64,000 nucleotides of DNA from Pseudovibrio axinellae (GTDB lineage: Bacteria > Pseudomonadota > Alphaproteobacteria > Rhizobiales > Stappiaceae), in assembly GCF_900110875.1 (NCBI RefSeq), contig NZ_FOFM01000015.1, positions 16,439-80,438 on the forward strand, given 5' to 3'. A model generated the notes under the pieces. It did no database searches. It saw nothing but the letters and a program-made list of their open reading frames with translations, and had not been told where the DNA came from. This document shows positions 45,489 through 52,488 of the stretch, piece after piece; positions within the stretch are counted from its first letter, which is position 1, and each line of letters begins with the position of its first letter. The translations under genes were made by a program, and so were the position numbers.

Positions 45489-47047
45489 CCAAGAATCTCC
45501 TCAGCAACAAGCAGCCCCGAACCTCCGGACAGCCCGGGCCCGGGATGGGTTGATGCCCCAATTTGCCAAAGATTCTTCACGCCAGTGCTGTGTCGCTTGC
45601 TGTCAGGAAACGGACGGAACGCAAAAAACTGATCAATAGAGCACGCCCCACCATACGGATCACCACCAACAAGGTTCATATTCATACCCTGCAAGTCCGA
45701 GGGAGAAAGAGCCTTACGGGCGACCACATTCTGCTTTAAATTGGGTATATGCGCTGCCAGAAGTTCCTCAACGCGGTCCGCAAATGCTTCGCGCACTTCA
45801 TTGTCCCAGCTGCCATCATCCGGCGTAGCGATCTGTCCCGCAGCATCTCCCTTGATCACCCGCGGGGTATCAGGGATTTGCAACCACAGCACCGCGCCTC
45901 CTTCTGGAGCGCGAGAGGGGTCTGCAACACTGGGCTGTCCAACGCATATGGTTGGCATATCAGGCAAAAGGCCGCGTTCCGCTTCGTTCGACGCCTTTGA
46001 GACACCATCAAGCCCAGAGGTTAAATGCAACAGCTGCACCTCGTCCAGACCCTCCGTCGCCCACTCGGGAGCTTCTTTGAGGGCGTAGTGAAGCTGGAAG
46101 TTGCCTCGTCCATAGCGGTATTTTCGCAGGTTTTCTTTACGCTCTGGCATATCGACCAAACTGCCGTAAAGCTGGTTAGGTGTGACAGAGGCAAGGACAC
46201 CGCCAGCCTTAATTTCCTGCCCGCTCCGAAGGCGCAGACCTGTTGCCTTGCCGTTCTTTACAGTGACTTGCTCAACAGGGGCGGAAAGGTGCACCACCCC
46301 TCCGTTTTCTCTGATGATGGCGCTCAACGCTTCCACCATTTTGCCCGCACCGCCTTTGACGATAGGTGCTCCGGCGGCTTCTAAGGCAAAACCAATAATC
46401 TGCCCCATTTGCCCCGAAAACGACGCTTCTGGTGGCAGCCCAGCATGAAGGCCCCAAGGCGCCCAAAGTGCCCGTGACAACTCACTGTCAAACGATGTTT
46501 CCAACCACCCACGCATGGGTTGCAGCGCTTCGCCAAAGCGAGCTGCCAGATTACGTGGCCCACGTTTCCAAGCCTGTTTCCCCAGCATGCTAGCTGTTTG
46601 AAGCGACCAAGGATCACCACCCATTAAACCAAACAACAGGTCCGCATCCTGCGCGAAAGCATCCAGATCACTCGACAGTCGATCCCCATCACCTGCCGAA
46701 GCTGCATTGAATGCCGCCACATTGGTTGCTCTATCCGTGCTGTACGTAAGCGCTTTACCGTTCGGCAATAGCGCGCCGGTCGGGGTTTGCGTGGTACAAA
46801 ACTCTACACCATGACGCTCAAGATCACCGGCAAGTTTAGCATGTGCACCACCCGTCACCCAAAGGACGAATGTTGTTGCTAACGGGTCATACAAATACCC
46901 CGGAGCAAGCTCCTCGGTGCGGACACAGCCGCCTGCAACCGCTTCACGCTCAAAGAGCGCAACTTTTTTACCAGCTTTGGCAAGGACTGCCCCCGCTGCC
47001 AGTGCATTTATTCCAGAACCAACAATGGCATAATCGAGGGCAGTCAT
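45485..47047 (-). CDS. FAD-dependent oxidoreductase, phytoene-desaturase-like (copy 2)
   Basis: A 520-residue paralogue of the protein at 39779. The N-terminal dinucleotide fold is YAIVGSGINALAAGAVLAKA and the C-terminal FAD block LWQIGASTHPGPGLSGGSG. Both copies share MNLVGGDPYGG/PNLVGGDQICG and the following FRP segments, so they arose by duplication and diverged well. It follows the isatin-hydrolase-like gene by 17 bp. A plausible job is the oxidation of an oxindole or dioxindole intermediate toward isatin, or of a related amine; no sequence feature proves it. Confidence 0.87.
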   Translation of the reverse strand: MTALDYAIVGSGINALAAGAVLAKAGKKVALFEREAVAGGCVRTEELAPGYLYDPLATTFVLWVTGGAHAKLAGDLERHGVEFCTTQTPTGALLPNGKALTYSTDRATNVAAFNAASAGDGDRLSSDLDAFAQDADLLFGLMGGDPWSLQTASMLGKQAWKRGPRNLAARFGEALQPMRGWLETSFDSELSRALWAPWGLHAGLPPEASFSGQMGQIIGFALEAAGAPIVKGGAGKMVEALSAIIRENGGVVHLSAPVEQVTVKNGKATGLRLRSGQEIKAGGVLASVTPNQLYGSLVDMPERKENLRKYRYGRGNFQLHYALKEAPEWATEGLDEVQLLHLTSGLDGVSKASNEAERGLLPDMPTICVGQPSVADPSRAPEGGAVLWLQIPDTPRVIKGDAAGQIATPDDGSWDNEVREAFADRVEELLAAHIPNLKQNVVARKALSPSDLQGMNMNLVGGDPYGGACSIDQFFAFRPFPDSKRHSTGVKNLWQIGASTHPGPGLSGGSGLLVAEEILG

Positions 47048-47064
47048 ATTCCAAACTCCCGCGA

Positions 47065-47877
47065 TTAAGCTGCTGGTACCAATGCAAGCGCACGGATTGG
47101 AGAGCCAGTGCCACGCTCGATTTTTAGCGGGTTGGCAATCAAGATAGCACCCTTTGCAGGCAGCTGACTCAAGTTCACCAAGGAGGCCAGACCGTAGCGA
47201 TTATTCTTATGCAACAGATTGTGCGCCGGGAACGGAGGCTCAAACGCACCAGCCATACCCGCATCAGTCCCAATGCATTGTGTACCCCAGCCCAAAACTT
47301 TCTTTGAGAGCAGGTATTCAATGCAGTCTACAGTTGGTCCCGGTGTGTGTGGCCCGGTTTCGTTCGCGTTCAGGTACTTATCTTCATCAGTGTTATACTG
47401 ATCCCAGTCAGTGCGCATCAGCACCCACTCGCCTTCACCAATTTCGCCGTGTTCGGCCTCCCAGGCCTTCACGCCTTCTGCCGTCAGCAAAAAGTCGCTA
47501 TTCTCGGCCGCTTGTTTAGAGCAATCAATCACGTTGGCAGGTGCGACAAAGGCTTGCGCATCAATCGTGTCGGTGGTCCCGTCCGGGTAGTCCTTGCCGG
47601 TGACCCAATGCTGAGGCGCATCAAAATGTGTCCCAGAATGCTCTCCCAGCTTAAGCCAGTTCCACGCCCAGAACGGCCCCTTTTCATCGTAGCGAGAGAT
47701 CTCATGAATTTCGATTTTGGGCGTATCAACAGCGAGCTCAGGCGGCAACTTTAAGAGCGGAGTATTTGGACCCAGCGGAGCGGCGCAATCGACGACTTTT
47801 ACGGTCCCATTCAGCAATGCGGTCGACAAGCTTGCGAGTGTGTCCGTGGCGGACAGGAGTGTATCTTGAACAGTCAT
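47065..47877 (-). CDS. Cyclase-family metal hydrolase, isatin hydrolase-like
   Basis: A 270-residue protein of the cyclase/kynurenine-formamidase family. The metal site HxGTHxDxPxH is intact as HSGTHFDAPQH (His80, His84, Asp86, His90). Beyond the motif, the stretches GPNTPLLKLPPE, GPFWAWNWLKLGEHSGTH and KGAILIANPLKIERGTGSPIR follow what I remember of the manganese-dependent isatin hydrolase of Labrenzia aggregata, which opens isatin to isatinate (2-aminophenylglyoxylate). Length agrees. It is the first gene of the leftward unit and has GGGGGGAAAG before ATG 47877. A kynurenine formamidase is the main alternative, but no kynurenine pathway gene is near. Confidence 0.83.
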   Translation of the reverse strand: MTVQDTLLSATDTLASLSTALLNGTVKVVDCAAPLGPNTPLLKLPPELAVDTPKIEIHEISRYDEKGPFWAWNWLKLGEHSGTHFDAPQHWVTGKDYPDGTTDTIDAQAFVAPANVIDCSKQAAENSDFLLTAEGVKAWEAEHGEIGEGEWVLMRTDWDQYNTDEDKYLNANETGPHTPGPTVDCIEYLLSKKVLGWGTQCIGTDAGMAGAFEPPFPAHNLLHKNNRYGLASLVNLSQLPAKGAILIANPLKIERGTGSPIRALALVPAA

Positions 47878-48158
47878 TTCTTTCCCCCCAGAGGACGGGC
47901 ACCCGTCCGTTGTTAGTGATATATATGCAAGCGCATATTTCTATTATTCGTCAAGTATAAAATAAATACAGAATGAACTTAATTCACCGGATCAGTCAGA
48001 AAACCGAGCAGTCAAATATTTCGTCGTAATATATTGTTATTTATCAGTATGTTGTTATTTTTTATATTTCTACTGCATATTGAGGCAACAATTCACAATC
48101 ATGAGTATATTTTATATACGTAGTATTTTTAGCCAACTGATCACCCAGACCTGCGCGT
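47878..48158. promoter_or_regulatory. Promoter region of the catabolic operon with two inverted repeats
   Basis: Two repeats stand before the first gene. GGACGGG-CA-CCCGTCC occupies 47893-47908, within 16-31 bases of the ATG, and ATATGC-N4-GCATAT occupies 47923-47938. Either could be an operator for the MarR protein at 45048. Upstream of them (47950-48150) the DNA is AT-rich and has no gene. Confidence 0.5.
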
Positions 48159-48195
48159 AAAAATGGCACCAAGGTTAGATGTTCCTTGATGCCAT
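48159..48195 (-). terminator. Terminator of the flavin monooxygenase operon
   Basis: ATGGCACCAAGG (48163-48174) and CCTTGATGCCAT (48184-48195) pair on the minus strand over 12 positions with one G-U wobble and are followed by five T. It lies 28 bp after the flavin reductase stop. Confidence 0.75.
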
Positions 48196-48222
48196 ACGAA
48201 GCCTAGGGGTGCTTAAAACCGA

Positions 48223-48720
48223 CTATCGTTGATGCACATTCGCAAGCTTATGAAACTTCGATTGAGCGTATACAAGAGCTTCACCCTGCCCAGTCTGCAT
48301 ATGTTCAATACGCCCAATAAAGACCTGATGACTACCGGCCTCAGTCGAGGTTGAAACCTCACAAGATATAGACGCAATTGCATCATCAATTTGAGGAAGC
48401 CCCAGAGGGCACTCGGACCACTCAATATTGTCAAATTTCTCTGCACCAGTAAGGCCGTCAGTCCCCGCAAACGTCATCGCTAAACTGGTTTGCTCCTCGC
48501 CTAACAGCTGAACCGAAAACCGGCCAGAACGAGTAATCTCCGCACAAGTGCCCGTTTTCTTATTTACGCACACTAAGATACTGGGCGGGCTGTCGGTAAC
48601 CGAGCAAACGGCTGTGGCAGTGATCCCTCGCCGCAACTCACCCGCGCCAGTCGTAATAACGTTCACAGCACCAGGAAAAAGTGCCATGGTGGAACGAAAT
48701 GTTTCAACGCTAACCGTCAT
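48223..48720 (-). CDS. Flavin reductase component (StyB/HpaC-like)
   Basis: A 165-residue NAD(P)H:flavin reductase of the small two-component monooxygenase type. Visible family blocks are FPGAVNVITTG, GITATAVCSVTDSPPSILVCVN and the C-terminal LVYAQSKFHKL. It would supply reduced FAD to the monooxygenase encoded just upstream. ATG 48720 shares a base with the preceding stop (TGATG), so the two are made together; an in-frame TTG one codon earlier is less likely. A terminator follows. Confidence 0.88.
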   Translation of the reverse strand: MTVSVETFRSTMALFPGAVNVITTGAGELRRGITATAVCSVTDSPPSILVCVNKKTGTCAEITRSGRFSVQLLGEEQTSLAMTFAGTDGLTGAEKFDNIEWSECPLGLPQIDDAIASISCEVSTSTEAGSHQVFIGRIEHMQTGQGEALVYAQSKFHKLANVHQR

Positions 48721-49949
48721 CAAGCAGCCTCAAAGGATTTGAGATAGTCCTCAGCTGCCGTTTCCTCAGCAAACCATGGAAAGAAATCGCGGGGATCATC
48801 AAAGCCGTTGGTTATACGTCGCGCCAATGGCGGAATTTCCTGCGCTGCGCCCATTAGCTTGAGCACAAATGGCGGTGGCGGTAACAGCATCATGTTGGTC
48901 CATCGCACAACCCAGTTTGCATAGTCCCAAAACTGCTCGAACACAGCCTGCATCCACACTTCATCAAATTGGCGCTCCCCCTGAGCAACAATAGCATCCA
49001 GATAAATCGCCGCCGCTTTCGAGGCATTATTTGCACCCTGTCCGGTAATCGGATCATTGAGGCAAACAGCATCACCAAGACCCAGCACCTTTGCGCCAGA
49101 CGGCAGAGTACCAATCGGCTTGCGCACTGTCGGTGGGAAGCGACCTGCAAGAACGCCATTGGCATCTGTCAGTTCAACATTTTTGCAGCGTGCATGCTCC
49201 CAAGGCGTGAAGGTTTCGAGGATTTTCAATGACGTCGCCAGATGCGCCTGTGGCGCCTTAACATCCTTCCAACAATCCATTGGACCGCCTGGAACACCTT
49301 CAAACACCATGATTTCACAGGGACCGGTCTTGGTCAGTGCCGGGAAAACAAAGTACTCTCCCACACCAGGAATAAGGTTGAAGCTCACAGCAGAGTGCTC
49401 TTCGCGCGGTTTCATGCCATGGACATATGTCAAAGCCAGAGCGCGTTGCGGCGCATCGAACGTGGAGCGCTGTGCATCTCGCTCAAACAGCTTCCCGACT
49501 TCGCCCTTCCCAGAAGCGACAATAACCAGGTCACTCGACTTTACTTCAGCCTCAAGGGAGGCAATGTCAGCCGTTGCAATCACCAAAGCTCCACCGAGGC
49601 GGCAAAACTCCTCAACCCATCGCGGCATCTTCACGCGTTGATCAACGGACTGTGCGTTATTATCGAGCCGTGCTGCCCAATCAATCACCTTGCCCGGCCC
49701 ATTTGGATTTGGCACGGAGAACGAAATCCCCTCCACTGCTGGACATGTGTCTCCCCAAAATTCAATACCAAGCTCACGCTCGTGCTCCAGAGCAGCATCA
49801 AACTGGCACTGAGAAGACAAAACTGAACCAGATGCAATTTGGTCCGGCGTACGGTCCTGAATAATCTTAACGTCATACCCTTTTTTCAAAAGGCCTATAC
49901 CCAGCTGGAGGCCTGATTGACCGCCGCCAACAATACTAATTTTCTTCAT
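48720..49949 (-). CDS. Styrene/indole monooxygenase oxygenase component (StyA-like)
   Basis: A 409-residue FAD-dependent epoxidase of the group E two-component class. The nucleotide fold is ISIVGGGQSGLQLGIGLL; the FAD block is KVLGLGDAVCLNDPITGQGANNASKAA. The segments LVIVASGKGEVGKLFERD and STFDAPQRALALTYVHG closely follow the StyA pattern. StyA-like enzymes oxidise styrene, and the subgroup in indole-degradation clusters (IifC, IndA) oxidises indole at C2-C3. Here the neighbours are an SDR, an AraC regulator and an isatin-hydrolase-like gene, and no styrene-oxide isomerase is present, so indole is the better guess. It starts 36 bp after the SDR. Confidence 0.88.
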   Translation of the reverse strand: MKKISIVGGGQSGLQLGIGLLKKGYDVKIIQDRTPDQIASGSVLSSQCQFDAALEHERELGIEFWGDTCPAVEGISFSVPNPNGPGKVIDWAARLDNNAQSVDQRVKMPRWVEEFCRLGGALVIATADIASLEAEVKSSDLVIVASGKGEVGKLFERDAQRSTFDAPQRALALTYVHGMKPREEHSAVSFNLIPGVGEYFVFPALTKTGPCEIMVFEGVPGGPMDCWKDVKAPQAHLATSLKILETFTPWEHARCKNVELTDANGVLAGRFPPTVRKPIGTLPSGAKVLGLGDAVCLNDPITGQGANNASKAAAIYLDAIVAQGERQFDEVWMQAVFEQFWDYANWVVRWTNMMLLPPPPFVLKLMGAAQEIPPLARRITNGFDDPRDFFPWFAEETAAEDYLKSFEAA

Positions 49950-49985
49950 TGGTCATTTCCTCAAAATCAAATGGTCGTGGCGCAG

Positions 49986-50762
49986 TTAGTCCATTAAACG
50001 CGGGATGGCTGGTTCAGCGCGTTCCGGTCCCATTGTGGAGTAACCACCGTCGACACGAATGTCGGTGCCAGTGATGAAGCTGGCCTCATCTGAGCAAAGG
50101 AACATGATCGCTGCTGCAACTTCTTCCGGGTCACCAACGCGTGGCAAAAGATGGAAATCGGCTCCGACAGTGTCGGTTTTTTCGCGGTTTCCTGCCGTGA
50201 GTTCATCCATGATGTTTGACCAGGTCCACCCTGGTGAGACTGCGTTTACACGAATACCGTCCGACGCCAGATCCATGGCCTGATTACGCGTAAGCTGCAA
50301 AATGGCGGCCTTGGAAACGGGGTAGAGCCAGCGCCCCGTTTGGGCGACACGTGATGAAATGGAGCCAAAGTTAACGATCGCACCTTTATTGGCTTTAAGC
50401 TCTTCACGGGCAGCTTGCATCAGCATAACGGAGCCAATCAGGTTCACATCCAACGCTTCCAGCCATTCGCTACGCGTGCTCTCCGCACCGTTATCCAGAT
50501 AAGTCGCTGCAACGTTCACGAGGAAATCTACACGCCCAAATCTGTCCTTGGTCGTTTCGACCAGCCGTTCGATGTCGTCATCAGAGCGCAGGTCTGCCTC
50601 AACAAAAGCGACACCTTCTCCAATAAGCGCTTTGCCTGCGTCAACGTTAATGTCAGCAATAACAACCTTAACGCCCTTCTCTCTAAACGCCTCAACCACC
50701 GCCACACCAATTTTGGTTGCCCCACCCGGTACGATGGCAACTTTTCCGTCCAATCCACGCAT
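49986..50762 (-). CDS. Short-chain dehydrogenase/reductase
   Basis: A 258-residue classical SDR. The cofactor segment is unusual, PGGATKIG in place of TGxxxGIG, and NVAAT replaces NNAG, but the catalytic Ser134, Tyr147 and Lys151 (FGSISSR, YPVSK) are present, as is the C-terminal GTDIRVDGGYST. GAGAGGAA precedes ATG 50762. It is the first gene of a three-gene operon with the StyA- and StyB-like genes. In known indole (iif) clusters an SDR oxidises the dihydrodiol made by the monooxygenase; the same role is likely here. Confidence 0.9.
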   Translation of the reverse strand: MRGLDGKVAIVPGGATKIGVAVVEAFREKGVKVVIADINVDAGKALIGEGVAFVEADLRSDDDIERLVETTKDRFGRVDFLVNVAATYLDNGAESTRSEWLEALDVNLIGSVMLMQAAREELKANKGAIVNFGSISSRVAQTGRWLYPVSKAAILQLTRNQAMDLASDGIRVNAVSPGWTWSNIMDELTAGNREKTDTVGADFHLLPRVGDPEEVAAAIMFLCSDEASFITGTDIRVDGGYSTMGPERAEPAIPRLMD

Positions 50763-50823
50763 CTGAGTTCCTCTCTGTCGTTCTTATCTGCTCATCATGT
50801 CGGTGACAGTGGCCCGGCTGCTA

Positions 50824-50863
50824 TCCGTAATGCGCGATTAAAATCCGGATTGCGCAGTTAATT
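50824..50863. promoter_or_regulatory. Tandem direct repeat, probable AraC-type operator
   Basis: Two adjacent 20-base units, 50824-50843 and 50844-50863, agree at 14 of 20 positions (consensus TCCGnAnTGCGCnnTTAA). Two direct half-sites on a spacing of two helical turns are the classical target of an AraC dimer, in the spacer between the SDR operon and araC. Confidence 0.7.
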
Positions 50864-50901
50864 TCTTTATGTTTAAAATATATTCGGGTGGAGGGGTTGC
50901 A

Positions 50902-51927
50902 ATGGTATTAGCTAAAAACCGCGACAGAGAAGCAATCAGTAGATCAGCACCTCTGTCCAAATGGCCCCTATTCAAAACATCTTGTCTTGATGAGGCCCGC
51001 GAAAAAGTTGCGCGGGTTTATTGTGATCACCGCTTGAATATGGTTGGTAAAGGCCAGTTCAGGGCCCGTCAGAACCGCCTTGCCGGAAGCGCTGTATCCA
51101 TCAATTTTTTGGAGTACGGTACCAAGGCCCATATTGCTCCCGGGGACCTTGGATCATTTTACCTGTTCCAATTTCCGCTACGAGGCAATGCTTCCATCTG
51201 CAATGGATCTAATCACCATGAAATCGGCGGGGGAACAGGCAGCACGCTGAATCCGGATTGCGACACGCGAATGATCTGGGATGAAAAATGCGCGCAGCTG
51301 ATGCTTCAGGTGGATCGCCGCACTCTAGAGCACCAAGCGCGTGCATTTTTTGGCCTTCCAGAGGAGCGCCACATTCGCTTCTCCGGCCCCACCGATCTCC
51401 TCAAGGGTATGGGGCACGCATTTATTAACCTGCTGAACTACGTCATTCACGAAGCAAGCTGCGGAAATGTGATGATTGGTTGCGACAGCGTTATAAGCCG
51501 ACAGCTGGAGCAAACACTTATCCTGGGGCTGCTGGAAACGCATCCTCACAACCTGAAGCGAGGCGATGCCACGTCAGGTCGTTTCAATGGCCCTGCGCCC
51601 AAGATTGTGCGTCAGGCGGAAGCCTACATAGAAGCACACTTACAACAAAGCATAACCGTCGCCGATATTGCCCTGGCAACGGGCGTCAGTGTTCGAACGT
51701 TGCAATCAACGTTTCGTGCCTATCGAGACCGTTCTCCGCTGGAGGTCATCCGCGATATGAAGCTGGAGAAGGCGTGGATTGATTTAAGCAACCCAACGCC
51801 CCAAACCACAGTGACCAACACAGCCACTGCCTGGGGCTTTTTTCACCTAGGCCGCTTTGCAGAGCAATACCGTCAGAAGTTCGGCTGCACACCCAAGGAA
51901 ACCCTACGCCAGTCGCTGCATCTTTGA
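50902..51927 (+). CDS. AraC-family transcriptional regulator
   Basis: A 341-residue regulator with an N-terminal AraC-binding-like (cupin) effector domain (about 40-210) and a C-terminal double helix-turn-helix (SITVADIALATGVSVRTLQSTF, then AWGFFHLGRFAEQYRQKFGCTPKETLR). ATG 50902 is chosen because GGAGGGG lies just upstream; a start at 50869 is possible. It is divergent from the SDR-StyA-StyB operon with a tandem repeat operator between, so it very likely activates that operon in response to an aromatic inducer, as AraC-type regulators do in other aromatic clusters. It ends six bases from the convergent ridA-like gene. Confidence 0.92.
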   Translation: MVLAKNRDREAISRSAPLSKWPLFKTSCLDEAREKVARVYCDHRLNMVGKGQFRARQNRLAGSAVSINFLEYGTKAHIAPGDLGSFYLFQFPLRGNASICNGSNHHEIGGGTGSTLNPDCDTRMIWDEKCAQLMLQVDRRTLEHQARAFFGLPEERHIRFSGPTDLLKGMGHAFINLLNYVIHEASCGNVMIGCDSVISRQLEQTLILGLLETHPHNLKRGDATSGRFNGPAPKIVRQAEAYIEAHLQQSITVADIALATGVSVRTLQSTFRAYRDRSPLEVIRDMKLEKAWIDLSNPTPQTTVTNTATAWGFFHLGRFAEQYRQKFGCTPKETLRQSLHL

Positions 51928-51933
51928 AAGCGC

Positions 51934-52341
51934 TTACTCGCTTGGAATGACAGCCGTCGCCTCGATCTCAACTTTAGCGGCATCTTCGATCAAAGCTGAG
52001 ACCTGGACCACCGCCATGGAGGGAAAGTGACGCCCGATCACCCGGCGATAAGCTGCACCGATCTCTTTTAGGCTGGCGAGGTACTCTGACTTGTCGGTGA
52101 TGTACCATGTCAAACGCACAAGGTGTTCTGGCTCAGCGCCCGCTTCTGCAAGAACAGCGACGATATTTTGGAGCGTTTGCTCAAACTGACCTGCCAGATC
52201 AGCGTGCTCAAACTTTTGCTGTCCATTCCAGCCAACCAAGCCACCCGTATATACCGTGCGACCTTCCGCAAGCATGCCGTTCGCATAGCCCTTAGCGGGC
52301 ACCCAGCCTTCTGGATTCAAAAATTTATGAGGGGATGTCAT
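51934..52341 (-). CDS. RidA family (YjgF/UK114) deaminase-like protein
   Basis: A 135-residue trimeric RidA-family protein. Typical blocks are RTVYTGGLVGWNGQQKFEHAD and LAEAGAEPEHLVRLTWYITDKSEYLA, with FPSMAVVQVSALIEDAAKVEIEATAV at the end (positions about 108-132). Family members hydrolyse reactive enamine/imine intermediates or deaminate 2-aminomuconate. It lies downstream of the two-domain enzyme at 52489 with a 147-bp gap. Since that enzyme would yield an amino-cyclohexene (enamine) CoA ester, RidA could release ammonia from it; this is inference. Confidence 0.9.
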   Translation of the reverse strand: MTSPHKFLNPEGWVPAKGYANGMLAEGRTVYTGGLVGWNGQQKFEHADLAGQFEQTLQNIVAVLAEAGAEPEHLVRLTWYITDKSEYLASLKEIGAAYRRVIGRHFPSMAVVQVSALIEDAAKVEIEATAVIPSE

Positions 52342-52488
52342 TTACTAGTTCTTTTCGTTGATTTGAATAATAGCGTGCAAAGCCAGCGCGAATGCGCGCA
52401 GGCCAGAGGGCTTCACCCAACTTGCAGGGTAAAGGCAAAGCCGCTCATATGCGACCTTCCCTCGCAATCACCACGTTTCCCGGAAGGC

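Noticed and set aside
39779..47047. Carotenoid biosynthesis genes, from the phytoene-desaturase-like proteins
   Set aside because: No phytoene synthase or other crt gene is near; both proteins lie in an aromatic-type operon and belong to the broader FAD oxidoreductase group.
48720..49949. Styrene degradation locus
   Set aside because: The StyA/StyB pair is present but there is no styrene-oxide isomerase or phenylacetaldehyde dehydrogenase; the neighbours point to indolic compounds.
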